Assembly (NCBI RefSeq): GCF_900113615.1
Contig: NZ_FOPZ01000012.1
Coordinates: 33,589-97,588 of the forward strand
Direction of reading: 5' to 3'
Length of the DNA: 64,000 nucleotides
From: Halorubrum aquaticum
GTDB lineage: Archaea > Halobacteriota > Halobacteria > Halobacteriales > Haloferacaceae
This document shows positions 45,326-54,232 of the stretch, piece after piece. The position numbers and the translations under genes are program-made. The notes beneath the pieces are model-generated. The model saw only the letters and a program-made list of their open reading frames with translations. It was not told where the DNA came from and made no database searches. The stretch's first letter is position 1. The number at the start of each line of letters is the position of its first letter.

Positions 45326-45407
45326 CACCCGAATCGATGCCTCCCATCTGTACCGACCACGACAGGGTAATAGACACCTTTTAACGGGACGACGCGGACG
45401 AAAGGGC

Positions 45408-46175
45408 ATGGTCGAGGCGTTCGCGGTCGCCAGCGGCAAGGGCGGCACCGGCAAGACGACGAGCACGCTCGCGCTCGGGATGGCGCTCTCCGCCGAACAC
45501 GACGTGACCGTCGTCGACGCCGACACCGGGATGGCGAACCTGCTGTTCCACACCGGGCTCGACGACGCGGCGGTCACCCTCCACGACCTCCTCGTGGAGG
45601 GGACCGCGACCGACGTCTCGGAGGCGACCTACGAGCGCTTCGGGCTCTCGGTCGTCCCCTGTGGCACCTCGCTCGCGGGATTCGAGGCGGCCGACCCCGC
45701 GCGGCTCCGCGAGGTCGTCGCCGAACTCGCGCGCGACACCGACGTGCTCCTCCTGGACTCGCCGGCCGCGCTCGGCTCGAAGTCCGCGGTGTTGCCGGTC
45801 GTCCTCGCCGACCGCGTCGTGATCGTGGTCGAGCCGACGATCCCCGCGCTCTCGGACGGACTGAAGGTCCAGGAGTACGCCCGCTCGTACGGCACCGAGA
45901 CGGCCGGCGTGCTTCTCAACAAGGTCAGGGACCCGGCCGCCGCGGTGGCCGAGCAGGCGGGCCGCCACTTCGGCGGGCCGGTGCTCGCGGAGGTGCCCGA
46001 CAGCGACGTGGTCCGCGCGGCACGGCGGGCCGGGAAGCCGCTCCTCGCGCACGCGCCCGACAGCGAGCCCGCGGCGCGGTACCGCGAGGCGGCCGCCCGC
46101 CTCGAGGTGCGCGACGGCGACGAGGACGCGGTGGCGGCGCGGTTCAAGAGCGCGGTCGTCCCCGACACCCCATGA
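45408..46175 (+). CDS. MinD/ParA-family ATPase
   Basis: 255 aa. Deviant Walker A GKGGTGKTTST at residues about 10-20, switch I region VDADTGMANL, and switch II LLLDSPAALGSKS. The length matches MinD without a long tail. The C-terminus ends in a weakly amphipathic stretch (AVAARFKSAVV), not the classic basic membrane-targeting helix. MinD-like ATPases in haloarchaea position structures such as archaella and chemosensory arrays. The cargo here is unknown. CTTTTAAC near 45381 gives a leaderless ATG. The next gene overlaps by 4 bp, indicating an obligate partner. Confidence 0.9.
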   Translation: MVEAFAVASGKGGTGKTTSTLALGMALSAEHDVTVVDADTGMANLLFHTGLDDAAVTLHDLLVEGTATDVSEATYERFGLSVVPCGTSLAGFEAADPARLREVVAELARDTDVLLLDSPAALGSKSAVLPVVLADRVVIVVEPTIPALSDGLKVQEYARSYGTETAGVLLNKVRDPAAAVAEQAGRHFGGPVLAEVPDSDVVRAARRAGKPLLAHAPDSEPAARYREAAARLEVRDGDEDAVAARFKSAVVPDTP

Positions 46176-46792
46176 GCGGGTCCACGGACCCGCCGGTCCT
46201 CGAGATCCCGCGGGGGGACCTCCTCCGCTCGCGGGTCGTCTCCGACGTGGGCACCACCCTGTCGACCGCGCTCGACCGGGAACTCACCGGCTACGCGACG
46301 GTCGTTCCACAGGAGACGCTGCTGCTCGCCGGCGACGCCCGCGGGGTGTTGACCTTCGAGGCGGGCGTTCCCGTGTTAGCGTACAACACCGTGACCGACA
46401 GCGGCGGCCCCGACGCGCTCGCCGAACTGGCCGTGCCCGGCCCGTACCGCGTCGAGCTGTACGCGGTCGCGCCCGAGTCGCTCCGGGCGGCCCACGACGA
46501 GGAGGCGCTCCGGGTGCCGCCGGCCGCGGCGGCGACCGAACTCGCCGACGATCCCGGCCTCGCCGAGCGGACCCGCGAGGCCGCGCCGGCCGACCGGCTG
46601 TCGGACGACGACGGCGAGGAGACCGACGCGGTGGCGGCGTTCCTCGCCGACGACGACCGGATCGAGGCGATCCGCGAGCAGGCGCGTCGAGAGGCGGAGG
46701 AGCGCGCGAGCGAGTGGGGACTGGACGACGCGCTCGCGGACGGGGGCGACGACGAGCGGAGCGGCGACGCGGACCGGCCGGAGCGGTTTTGA
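46172..46792 (+). CDS. Putative PATAN (DUF4388)-like partner of the MinD-like ATPase
   Basis: 206 aa, not formally recognised. Residues about 25-100 follow the PATAN/DUF4388 pattern: LTGYATV, then GVLTFEAGVPVLAYN, then GPDALAELAVPGPYRVELY. These domains occur in bacterial positioning and signalling systems. The second half is acidic and helical, with EAIREQARREAEERASEWG as a likely coiled helix near the C-terminus. Its start overlaps the MinD stop (ATGA at 46172-46175), so expression is coupled. The domain assignment is by eye and tentative. Confidence 0.72.
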   Translation: MSGSTDPPVLEIPRGDLLRSRVVSDVGTTLSTALDRELTGYATVVPQETLLLAGDARGVLTFEAGVPVLAYNTVTDSGGPDALAELAVPGPYRVELYAVAPESLRAAHDEEALRVPPAAAATELADDPGLAERTREAAPADRLSDDDGEETDAVAAFLADDDRIEAIREQARREAEERASEWGLDDALADGGDDERSGDADRPERF

Positions 46793-46910
46793 GCGCGCCG
46801 GACCTACACCCGCCATCACCGTCCTCCGTCTCCTCCGACTGACCGCGCCGCGGGACTTCGCCGACTGGTACGCCGCGAGCCGCGCGTACACGCGCCACGT
46901 CGCCGAGGGG

Positions 46911-47540
46911 ATGGACTTCCCGGGCGTGGACGCCATCGACGGCGACCGCCTCGCGGCCGCGCTCGCCGAGGACCCGACCGAACTCCCGCCGGCGGCGGCG
47001 CGCTCGGTGGCGACGACGTTGCTCGCGGACGGAGCGTTCTCGGAGCCCTACTGCGAGTGGATGCCGCTGTGGTACGAACTCGGCCTCGTCGCGCCGGTCC
47101 GGTACGGCGAGTGGCGACTCCGACGGGTGGCCCGCGAGGTGGCCGCCGACGCGGGCGTGAGCGCGACCGCCCCACGATTCTCCCGCCCGCGGGACGTCGT
47201 CGTCGACGGGCGACCCGCCCTCGAGGGGCTCTCCGGGTTTCGCGAGCGTTTTCTCGCGGCGGCCGCGCTCCTCCACCTGGAGTGGTTCGTCCACGCCGCG
47301 GCCGCCGACGGGATCGCGGTCCCGAACGACCTCGTCGAGCGGGCGCGCGAGGAGTCGCTCTCGTACTACGCCGGCGACCGCGACCGCCTCTCGCCGGAGA
47401 TCCGGCGGTTCCAGGAGCTGCTCTTCGCCGACGACGCCTGGGTCGCCCGGGTGGACGCCGCCTACGGGCTCGACAGCCGACTGTTCGAGGTCTGGGAACA
47501 GCTCCTCCGGGACGAGCGGCGACGGCTCGCGGGCGACTGA
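46911..47540 (+). CDS. Helical protein of unknown function, third gene of the MinD cluster; start uncertain
   Basis: 209 aa from the first canonical ATG at 46911, not recognised. It is mostly alpha-helical, acidic and Ala/Arg/Leu-rich, with no Cys pairs and no membrane span (for example EGLSGFRERFLAAAALLHLEWFVHAAAA). The frame stays coding-like upstream for another 32 codons (VLRLLRLTAPRDFADWYAAS). A TTTT element centred near 46788 lies 27 nt before an ATC codon at 46815. The true product is probably about 241 aa, beginning at a non-ATG codon such as ATC 46815 or CTG 46839. Confidence 0.65.
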   Translation: MDFPGVDAIDGDRLAAALAEDPTELPPAAARSVATTLLADGAFSEPYCEWMPLWYELGLVAPVRYGEWRLRRVAREVAADAGVSATAPRFSRPRDVVVDGRPALEGLSGFRERFLAAAALLHLEWFVHAAAADGIAVPNDLVERAREESLSYYAGDRDRLSPEIRRFQELLFADDAWVARVDAAYGLDSRLFEVWEQLLRDERRRLAGD

Positions 47541-47626
47541 TCGGCCGGCGGACCGTTCGGCCGGCGGATCGCTCGGCCGGCGACGCGCGGCCGATCGGCG
47601 ATCGCCGATCACGACGGCGGAACTGC

Positions 47627-47645
47627 TGTTACAACACCTGTAACA
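47627..47645. promoter_or_regulatory. Candidate operator TGTTACA-N5-TGTAACA
   Basis: TGTTACAACACCTGTAACA has perfect 7-bp arms around a 5-bp spacer. It is centred about 40 bp upstream of the distal TATA-like element near 47677, a typical activator position. The binding factor is unknown. Confidence 0.6.
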
Positions 47646-47900
47646 CATGATCGGATACGTCATTCGAGCAGCAAGTAAGTATAGGTCGGACGGAGTCGTA
47701 TGAAAGGGTACGGACCGTTCGTCGGTTCGTCACGCCCGCGACGAACTCGGCCCTCTCTCGCTTTCGAGCCGCCGTTCACGTCCCCCGTCGCTCCCCCGGT
47801 CGGCCGGGATCGATTCCCCCCTCGATCCGGTCACGCGCCGACCGCGTTCGTTCGGCGACATCCACCGTGTTGGGACACTAGCGTCCGGTTCGAGGCCGAC

Positions 47901-47926
47901 AACTCGATGCCGAGTAATCCTTTATT
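47901..47926 (+). promoter_or_regulatory. TrmB-like site directly upstream of the ppsA TATA element
   Basis: AACT-CGATGCC-GAGTA matches the Halobacterium TrmB motif TACT-N7/8-GAGTA with one mismatch. It ends 4 bp before the TATA-like TTTATT at 47921-47926. In Halobacterium, TrmB sites upstream of TATA activate gluconeogenic genes, ppsA among them. The match is by eye. Confidence 0.55.
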
Positions 47927-47984
47927 CGCCGAGGTTCGGTCCGGAAGATTCATACGGCGGGTCGTGGATCCACCGCACATACGA

Positions 47985-50321
47985 ATGGCAGTACTCTGGC
48001 TGGACGACGTCGACGCCGACGACATCGGGACCGTCGGCGGCAAGGGGGCTTCGCTCGGTGAACTCATCGGCGCGGGGCTGCCGGTGCCGCCGGGATTCGT
48101 CGTCACGGCGGGGACCTACCGCGAGTTCATCGAGGAGGCGGGAATAGACGAGGAGCTGTTCGCCGCCGTCGACGTGGACCCCGAGGACTCCGCCGCGCTC
48201 CGGGAGGCGGAGGCGACCGCCCGGGAGCTGATCACGGAGACCCCGTTCCCCGAGCCGGTCCGCGAGGGGATCCTCGAGAGCTACCGCGAGATGGGCTCGG
48301 AGGGCGAGGAGGCGTTCGTCGCCGTCCGCTCCTCGGCGACCGCCGAGGACCTGCCCGACTCGTCGTTCGCCGGCCAGCAGGAGACGTTCCTCAACGTCCG
48401 CGAGGCGGACCTCCTCCGGCGGGTGAAGGAGTGTTGGGCGTCGCTTTTCACCCAGCGGGCGATCTACTACCGTCAACAGCGGGGGTTCCCCCACGAGGAC
48501 GTCGACATCGCGGTGGTCGTCCAACGGATGGTCGACGCCGAGAAGTCGGGCGTGCTGTTCACGAGCCATCCCTCGACAGGCGACCCGCAGATGACGATCG
48601 AGGCCGCCTGGGGGCTCGGCGAGGCGGTCGTCTCGGGCACCGTCTCCCCGGACAACTACGTGTACGACCGCGGCCGCGGAAGCGTCGAGAACGTCACGGT
48701 CGCGGACAAGAAGGTGGAGATGGTGAAGGACTCCGACACGGGAGAGACGGTCCAGCTCGACGTCGAGGAGGACCGACGCACGGAGCGGGTGCTCTCCGAC
48801 GAGGAGATAGACGAGCTCGTCGGGCTCGGCGAGCGCGTCGAGGACCACTACGGGACCCCACAGGACGTCGAGTGGGCGATCTACGACGGCGAGGTGTACA
48901 TGCTCCAGTCGCGGCCGATCACCACGATCCGCGAGGACGCCGGCGAGACGGCCGGCGGCGAGGACGGGGGCGACGACTTCGGCGCGGCCGTGGCCGGGAA
49001 CGGCGGTTCCGGCGGAAACGCCGGAAACGGCGACGACGACGCGGACGTCCTCGTCGACGGGCTCGGCGCGAGTCCCGGGGTGGTTTCCGGTTCGGTCCGG
49101 ATCGTCACGAAGCTCGACCACCTCGACCAGGTACAGGAGGGAGACGTGCTCGTGACCGAGATGACGATGCCCGACATGGTGCCCGCGATGAAACGCGCCG
49201 CGGGCATCGTCACCGACGAGGGCGGGATGACGAGCCACGCCGCGATCATCTCCCGAGAACTCGGCGTCCCGGCCGTCGTCGGCACCGGTAACGGGACTCG
49301 CGTGCTGGAGGACGGCCAGGGGATCACGATCGACGGCGACAAGGGGACCGTCCGCGCCGGAATCGACGAGACGGCCGAATCCGCCGAGGAGTTCGAGCCG
49401 GTGGAGGCCGCCCGGCCGGAGACCCCCGTCAAGCCGATGACCGCGACGGAGGTGAAGGTGAACGTCTCGATCCCGGAGGCCGCGGAGCGGGCGGCCGCGA
49501 CCGGCGCGGACGGCGTCGGGCTGCTCCGGATCGAACACATGGTGCTCTCGCTCGGGAAGACGCCGGAGAAGTACATCGCTGACCACGGCAAGCGCGCGTA
49601 CCAGGACGAGCTCATCGAGGGGGTTCGGCGGGTCGCCGACGAGTTCTACCCGCGACCGGTCCGGGTCCGGACCATCGACGCGCCGACGGACGAGTTCAGC
49701 GAGTTGGAGGGCGGCGACGGCGAGCCGAACGAGCACAACCCGATGTTGGGCTGGCGGGGCGTCCGCCGGAGTCTCGACAAGCCCGAGCCGTTCCGTCAGG
49801 AGCTCGCCGCGTTCGCGCGGCTCATCGACATGGGATACGACAACCTCGAGGTGATGTTCCCGCTCGTCAACGACGCCGCCGACCTCGAGGGCGTGAAGGG
49901 GCACATGCGCGAGGCCGGGATCGACCCCGAGACGCACCGCTGGGGCGTGATGATCGAGACGCCGGCGAGCGCGCTCCAGATCGACGAGCTCGCCGAGGCG
50001 GGGATCGACTTCGCCTCCTTCGGCACCAACGACCTCACCCAGTACACCCTCGCGGTCGACCGCAACAACGAACACGTCGCCGACCGCTTCGACGAGCTTC
50101 ACCCCGCCGTCCTGCGGCTCATCGGTGACACCATCGAGCGGTGTCGCGAGCTGGACGTCGACACCAGCATCTGCGGACAGGCCGGCTCGAAGTCCGAGAT
50201 GGTCGACTTCCTCGTCGAGGAGGGCGTCTCCTCGATCTCCGCGAACATCGACGCCGTCCGCGACGTCCAACACGAAGTGAAGCGGGTCGAACAGCGGCTG
50301 CTGCTCGACTCGGTGCGCTGA
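47985..50321 (+). CDS. ppsA: Phosphoenolpyruvate synthase
   Basis: 778 aa. The N-terminal ATP-grasp domain starts MAVLWLDDVDADDIGTVGGKGASLGEL. The phosphohistidine domain has the catalytic His in GGMTSHAAIISRELG near residue 410. The C-terminal PEP-binding barrel has MLGWRGVRRSL, the FGTNDLTQY motif, and Cys in DTSICGQAGS. It converts pyruvate plus ATP to PEP, AMP and phosphate for gluconeogenesis. An Asp/Gly/Asn-rich linker (about 320-355) separates the first two domains. The start at 47985 was chosen over 47700 because the extra 95 residues do not look like protein. A leader of about 35 nt follows the TATA at 47921. Confidence 0.95.
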   Translation: MAVLWLDDVDADDIGTVGGKGASLGELIGAGLPVPPGFVVTAGTYREFIEEAGIDEELFAAVDVDPEDSAALREAEATARELITETPFPEPVREGILESYREMGSEGEEAFVAVRSSATAEDLPDSSFAGQQETFLNVREADLLRRVKECWASLFTQRAIYYRQQRGFPHEDVDIAVVVQRMVDAEKSGVLFTSHPSTGDPQMTIEAAWGLGEAVVSGTVSPDNYVYDRGRGSVENVTVADKKVEMVKDSDTGETVQLDVEEDRRTERVLSDEEIDELVGLGERVEDHYGTPQDVEWAIYDGEVYMLQSRPITTIREDAGETAGGEDGGDDFGAAVAGNGGSGGNAGNGDDDADVLVDGLGASPGVVSGSVRIVTKLDHLDQVQEGDVLVTEMTMPDMVPAMKRAAGIVTDEGGMTSHAAIISRELGVPAVVGTGNGTRVLEDGQGITIDGDKGTVRAGIDETAESAEEFEPVEAARPETPVKPMTATEVKVNVSIPEAAERAAATGADGVGLLRIEHMVLSLGKTPEKYIADHGKRAYQDELIEGVRRVADEFYPRPVRVRTIDAPTDEFSELEGGDGEPNEHNPMLGWRGVRRSLDKPEPFRQELAAFARLIDMGYDNLEVMFPLVNDAADLEGVKGHMREAGIDPETHRWGVMIETPASALQIDELAEAGIDFASFGTNDLTQYTLAVDRNNEHVADRFDELHPAVLRLIGDTIERCRELDVDTSICGQAGSKSEMVDFLVEEGVSSISANIDAVRDVQHEVKRVEQRLLLDSVR

Positions 50322-50449
50322 GGCGGGCGGGCGGGCGGTCGGACGCGGCGGTCGGATGACCGGAACCGACGGTCGGAACCGGTGACCGCCGCCGCTTCCG
50401 AGCGAGCGGAACCAACATATTCACTATCGGCGATGACGAATCCGGATCC

Positions 50450-51097
50450 ATGAGCACGGACGACGTCTCTCGGCGCACGTTCATGCGGACCGCCGGCGGC
50501 ACGGCTGCCGCCGTCGGCGGAGCCACGGCCGCGACGGGGACCGCCGCGGGACAGGAGGGCGGTGGCGGCAGCGTCGAGCCGGACTGGCCGAGCGGGGCAA
50601 ACCAGAACCTCGGCACCTATCAGGACGCCCGAGGACAGGACTCGGTCACCGTCTCGGTGGGAGCCGGCGACCAGGGGCTCGCGTTCGACCCCAGCCTCCT
50701 GTGGGTCGATCCGGGCACGACGGTCACCTGGGAATGGACCGGAAGCGGCGGCGCGCACAACGTCCAGACGGTCGAGGACGGCGGGCCCGCCTCGCTCGAC
50801 AGCGGCGACCCAGTCGACGAGGAGGGATACACCTACGAGTACGAGACGAGCGAGGAGGACGCGGGCATCACCCACTACCACTGCGTCCCGCACACGTCGG
50901 TCGGCATGCACGGCGGGCTCGCCGTCGGCGAGGACATCCCGACGGTGGACACCGGCGGCGGGGAGAGCAGCGCGGTATTCGTCCCCGACGGCGCGCGCGC
51001 GCTGACGATCGCCACCTTCATCGCCATGGTGAGCACGCTCGGACTCGCCTTCGTCTTCATGAAGTACGGGGGAACGATCGCCCCCGACGAAGCCTGA
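50450..51097 (+). CDS. Halocyanin-type blue copper protein, membrane-anchored
   Basis: 215 aa. Tat signal (SRRTFMRTAGG) at the N-terminus. A halocyanin domain has copper ligands His in GGAHNVQT, then Cys, His and Met in YHCVPHTSVGMHGG. A C-terminal transmembrane helix (TIATFIAMVSTLGLAFVFMKY) anchors it. It is a peripheral electron carrier on the outer membrane face, likely between respiratory complexes. ACATATTCAC near 50417 implies a short leader of about 7 nt. Unlike the lipoprotein cupredoxin at 11.0 kb, it is anchored by its C-terminus. Confidence 0.93.
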   Translation: MSTDDVSRRTFMRTAGGTAAAVGGATAATGTAAGQEGGGGSVEPDWPSGANQNLGTYQDARGQDSVTVSVGAGDQGLAFDPSLLWVDPGTTVTWEWTGSGGAHNVQTVEDGGPASLDSGDPVDEEGYTYEYETSEEDAGITHYHCVPHTSVGMHGGLAVGEDIPTVDTGGGESSAVFVPDGARALTIATFIAMVSTLGLAFVFMKYGGTIAPDEA

Positions 51098-51154
51098 TCG
51101 ACGGGTCCGTCCGCCTCGGTCCCTCCCTTCATCGGTTCGTACGACCCCGCACGA

Positions 51155-52201
51155 TCAGACCGCGCCGAGTTCGCGGTAGGCGTCGAGGTAGCGGTCGAGG
51201 ACCGCTCCGCGGTCGTACTCCTCGAGGTCGGGGTCGCTCGTTCGGCGCTCGAGGTCGCCGACGGCGGCGATCGCGTCGGCCAGTTCCGCGGGGCTGGTGA
51301 CGAGTCGGCCGCGGTCGCGCCCCTCGACCAGTTCGTGCGCGCTCGAGTCGGCCTGATACTCGACGAGCCCGACGCAGCCGCACGCCAGCGCCCACAGCAG
51401 TTCCGAGGCGAACGTCTCCCAGCTCGCGGTCTGCGCGAAGACGTGCGTCCCCTTGAACACCGACACGCGCTCCTCGAGCGGGAGCTCTCCGAGGAAGGTC
51501 ACTCGATCATCGATCCGGAGGTCCTCGGCGGTGGACTCGACACGACCGCGCTCGGGGCCCTCGCCGATCACGGCCGCGTTCCAGTCGTGCCCGCGGCGCT
51601 CGGCCAGCGCCAGCAGGAACGTCTCGACGTTGGCGTGGCGGTCGAGCCGCCGGGAGTAGACCGCGTCGAAGCGGTCGTCCGGCTCCGCGCCGGCGACGAG
51701 GTCGAGATCGACGCTCTCGGGGATCACCTCGACGGCCGAGCCGTCCGCGCCGTGTTCGCGGATCCGCGTCTTCGTCGTGCGCGAGGGCGTCGTGACCGCG
51801 TCGGCGTCGCGCGCGAGCAGCCGATAGGCCCGCCTGGAGTCCGCCGGATGGTCGCGCCACCAGTCGACGAGGACCGGCGACCCGCCGAGCCGGCCGGCGA
51901 GCGTGGTCGCGAGCGCCGGCATCGGCGGGCTGTTGACCGCGTGGACGACGTCCGGGTCGAGCCGACGGACCGCCGCCGGAACCCGCGCCGCGAACGCCGA
52001 CGGCGACGGGTCGACGACGACGGAGCGATACGTGATCCCGTCCGTCTCGAACGTCGGGGCCTCGCCGCCCCACCAGCGGGCACACAGCCACGTCACGTCG
52101 TGGCCGCGGTCCGCGAGTCCCGCGGCGGTCCGGTGCGTCCGGGAACGCGCCGGCGTGTCGCCGTGTTCGGGGGTGAAAAGCGAGACGAACGCGACGCGCA
52201 T
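51155..52201 (-). CDS. Glycosyltransferase family 4 (GT-B fold)
   Basis: 348 aa. The N-terminal Rossmann half starts MRVAFVSLFTPEHGDTPARSRTHRTAAGLADRGHDV. The C-terminal half has VIGEGPERGRVES, VTFLGELPLEERV and a donor-site region where the usual EGFG-like motif is ETFASELLWALACGC. It transfers a sugar from a nucleotide donor; the acceptor is unknown and no glycan cluster surrounds it. The ATG at 52201 is 28 nt from an A/T-rich element (CAAAAAG, 52227-52233, minus strand). It is divergent from the peptidase gene. Confidence 0.87.
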   Translation of the reverse strand: MRVAFVSLFTPEHGDTPARSRTHRTAAGLADRGHDVTWLCARWWGGEAPTFETDGITYRSVVVDPSPSAFAARVPAAVRRLDPDVVHAVNSPPMPALATTLAGRLGGSPVLVDWWRDHPADSRRAYRLLARDADAVTTPSRTTKTRIREHGADGSAVEVIPESVDLDLVAGAEPDDRFDAVYSRRLDRHANVETFLLALAERRGHDWNAAVIGEGPERGRVESTAEDLRIDDRVTFLGELPLEERVSVFKGTHVFAQTASWETFASELLWALACGCVGLVEYQADSSAHELVEGRDRGRLVTSPAELADAIAAVGDLERRTSDPDLEEYDRGAVLDRYLDAYRELGAV

Positions 52202-52300
52202 ACGCCGACCGGAGGACGGGACCGAACAAAAAGACCCGCGATCCGCCCGGAACGAGCGCCCGTGATCCACCCGAAACGGTTTCTCCCCGGCGGCGGAACG

Positions 52301-54157
52301 ATGCGTATGCACAGATACGACGTCGAACGCTACCTCAACGTGCGGGGAGCCGGCGGCGCGACCCTGGGTCCCGACGGTCGACTCTCCTTCCTGCTCGACG
52401 CCACCGGCACCTCGCAGGTGTGGTCCGTCGACCGCCCGCTCGCGTGGCCCGAACAACACACGTTCTTCGAGGAGCGCGTCACGTTCGTCGACGCCTCACC
52501 GGAGCGCTCGGAGGCCGTCTTCGGCATGGACGAGGGCGGCAACGAGCGCGCACAGCTCTACCGGCTCGAGTTCGGGTCCGGGGAGATCACCGGGCTCACC
52601 GAACGCCCGGAGGCGAAACACCGGTGGGGCGGCTGGTCGGGAGACGGCGAGCGGTTCGCGTTCGCGTCGAACCGCCGCGAGGAGTCGGTCTTCGACGTCT
52701 ACGTTCAGGGACGCGAGGGGACCGGCGACGACGCGGAGCTCGTCCACGAGGGCGACGGGTGGCTCTCCGTGGCCGGCTGGTCGCCCGACGACGACCGGCT
52801 GGTCGTCCACGAGGCGCACTCCTCGTACGACCACGACCTGTACACCCTCGACGTCGACTCGGGGGAGTTGACACACCACACGCCCCACGAGGGCGACGTC
52901 CGGTACGGCAGCCCCGAATGGGGGCCCGACGGGGAGGCGATCTACCTCGTCACCGACCGCGAGAGCGACACGCTCCGGCTCGAGCGGCTCGATCTGGAGA
53001 CCGACGAGTTCTCCGTCGTCGTCGACGGCAACGCCGGGGACGGGAACGTGCCGGGTGGTTCCCCGCCCGGCGGCGACGGCTGGAACGTCGACGGGGTCGC
53101 GGTCCACGAGGAGTCCCGCCGGGTCGTCTACTCGCGCAACGTCGACGGCTATACCGAGATCACGGTCGGCGAACTGGTCGCGCCCGACCGGATCGACGAG
53201 TTCCCCGCTCCCGACCTGCCGCGGGGCGTCGCCGGCGGCGTGAGCTTCGGCCCCGACGGGGACCGGTTCGCGATCACCGCCACGGGCGGCACCGACAACG
53301 CGAACGTCCACGTCGTCGAGACGACCACGGGCGAGACCGAGCGGTGGACGAACGCCTCCACGGCGGGGATCCCGCGTGACACGTTCGTCGAGCCCGAACT
53401 CGTCCACTACCCGACCTTCGACGGGCGGGAGATCCCTGCGTTCTTCTCGACCCCCGAGAGCGAGACGCCCGAGTCGGGCTACCCCGTCGTCGTGGACGTT
53501 CACGGCGGGCCGGAGTCACAGCGCCGCCCCTCCTTCGGCGCGGTCAAACAGTACCTGTTGAACGGCGGGTACGCCGTCCTCGAGCCGAACGTCCGCGGGT
53601 CCTCGGGGTACGGGAAGGCGTACGCCGCGCTCGACGACGTCGAGAAGCGGATGGACTCGGTGGCGGACCTGCGGGCCGGCGTCGAGTGGCTCCACGACCA
53701 CCCCGAGGTCGACCCCGACCGGATCGTCGCGATGGGCGGCTCCTACGGCGGGTTCATGGTTCTCGCGGCGCTGACGGAGTACCCCGAACTGTGGGCGGCC
53801 GGCGTCGACGTCGTCGGCATCGCGAACTTCGTCACCTTCCTCGAGAACACCGGCGACTGGCGGCGCGAGCTCCGCGAGGCCGAGTACGGCTCGCTCGCCG
53901 AGGACCGGGAGTTCCTGGAGTCGATCTCGCCGATCAACAACGTCGACCGGATCGAGTCGCCGCTCTTCGTCCTCCACGGCGCGAACGACCCGCGGGTCCC
54001 CGTGAGCGAGGCCGAACGGATCGTCGAGGAGGCGAGCGAACGGGACGTCCCGGTGCGGAAGCTGATCTTCGAGGACGAGGGCCACGGCTTCTCGAAGCTG
54101 GAGAACCGGATCGAGGCGTACCGCGCGATCGTCGAGTTCCTCGAGGAGCACGTCTAG
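52301..54157 (+). CDS. S9-family (prolyl oligopeptidase-type) serine peptidase
   Basis: 618 aa. An N-terminal beta-propeller (about 1-370) has TolB/WD-like strands such as GWSGDGERFAFASNRR. The alpha/beta-hydrolase domain has Ser in GGSYGGFM, Asp in HGANDPRVPVS and His in DEGHGFSKL, the acylaminoacyl/dipeptidyl peptidase arrangement. It has no signal peptide, so it is cytosolic peptide turnover. Two in-frame starts, ATG 52301 and ATG 52307, are possible; GGTTTCTC near 52280 would suit 52307. Confidence 0.93.
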   Translation: MRMHRYDVERYLNVRGAGGATLGPDGRLSFLLDATGTSQVWSVDRPLAWPEQHTFFEERVTFVDASPERSEAVFGMDEGGNERAQLYRLEFGSGEITGLTERPEAKHRWGGWSGDGERFAFASNRREESVFDVYVQGREGTGDDAELVHEGDGWLSVAGWSPDDDRLVVHEAHSSYDHDLYTLDVDSGELTHHTPHEGDVRYGSPEWGPDGEAIYLVTDRESDTLRLERLDLETDEFSVVVDGNAGDGNVPGGSPPGGDGWNVDGVAVHEESRRVVYSRNVDGYTEITVGELVAPDRIDEFPAPDLPRGVAGGVSFGPDGDRFAITATGGTDNANVHVVETTTGETERWTNASTAGIPRDTFVEPELVHYPTFDGREIPAFFSTPESETPESGYPVVVDVHGGPESQRRPSFGAVKQYLLNGGYAVLEPNVRGSSGYGKAYAALDDVEKRMDSVADLRAGVEWLHDHPEVDPDRIVAMGGSYGGFMVLAALTEYPELWAAGVDVVGIANFVTFLENTGDWRRELREAEYGSLAEDREFLESISPINNVDRIESPLFVLHGANDPRVPVSEAERIVEEASERDVPVRKLIFEDEGHGFSKLENRIEAYRAIVEFLEEHV

Positions 54158-54232
54158 GGCGGTTCGCGCCGCCGGGACGGCGTGGCGGCCGCGGTCCGAA
54201 ACGACCTTACCCCGCGGGCCCGCCTCACCGGT

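Larger units (their letters stand above)
47541..47984 (+). other. 444-bp ppsA leader region without a protein gene
   Basis: The frame open upstream of ppsA reads as Arg/Pro-rich non-haloarchaeal protein, so I see no gene here. It holds an inverted repeat at 47627-47645, a possible distal TATA (AAGTAAGTATAGG, 47671-47683) 23 nt before an ATG at 47700, a TrmB-like site at 47901-47916, and a proximal TTTATT element at 47920-47926. It is less GC-rich than its surroundings. Confidence 0.6.

Noticed and set aside
47700..47984. 95-codon in-frame extension upstream of ppsA
   Set aside because: Arg/Pro/Ser-rich, unlike an acidic haloarchaeal protein; the PEP synthase domain begins at 47985.
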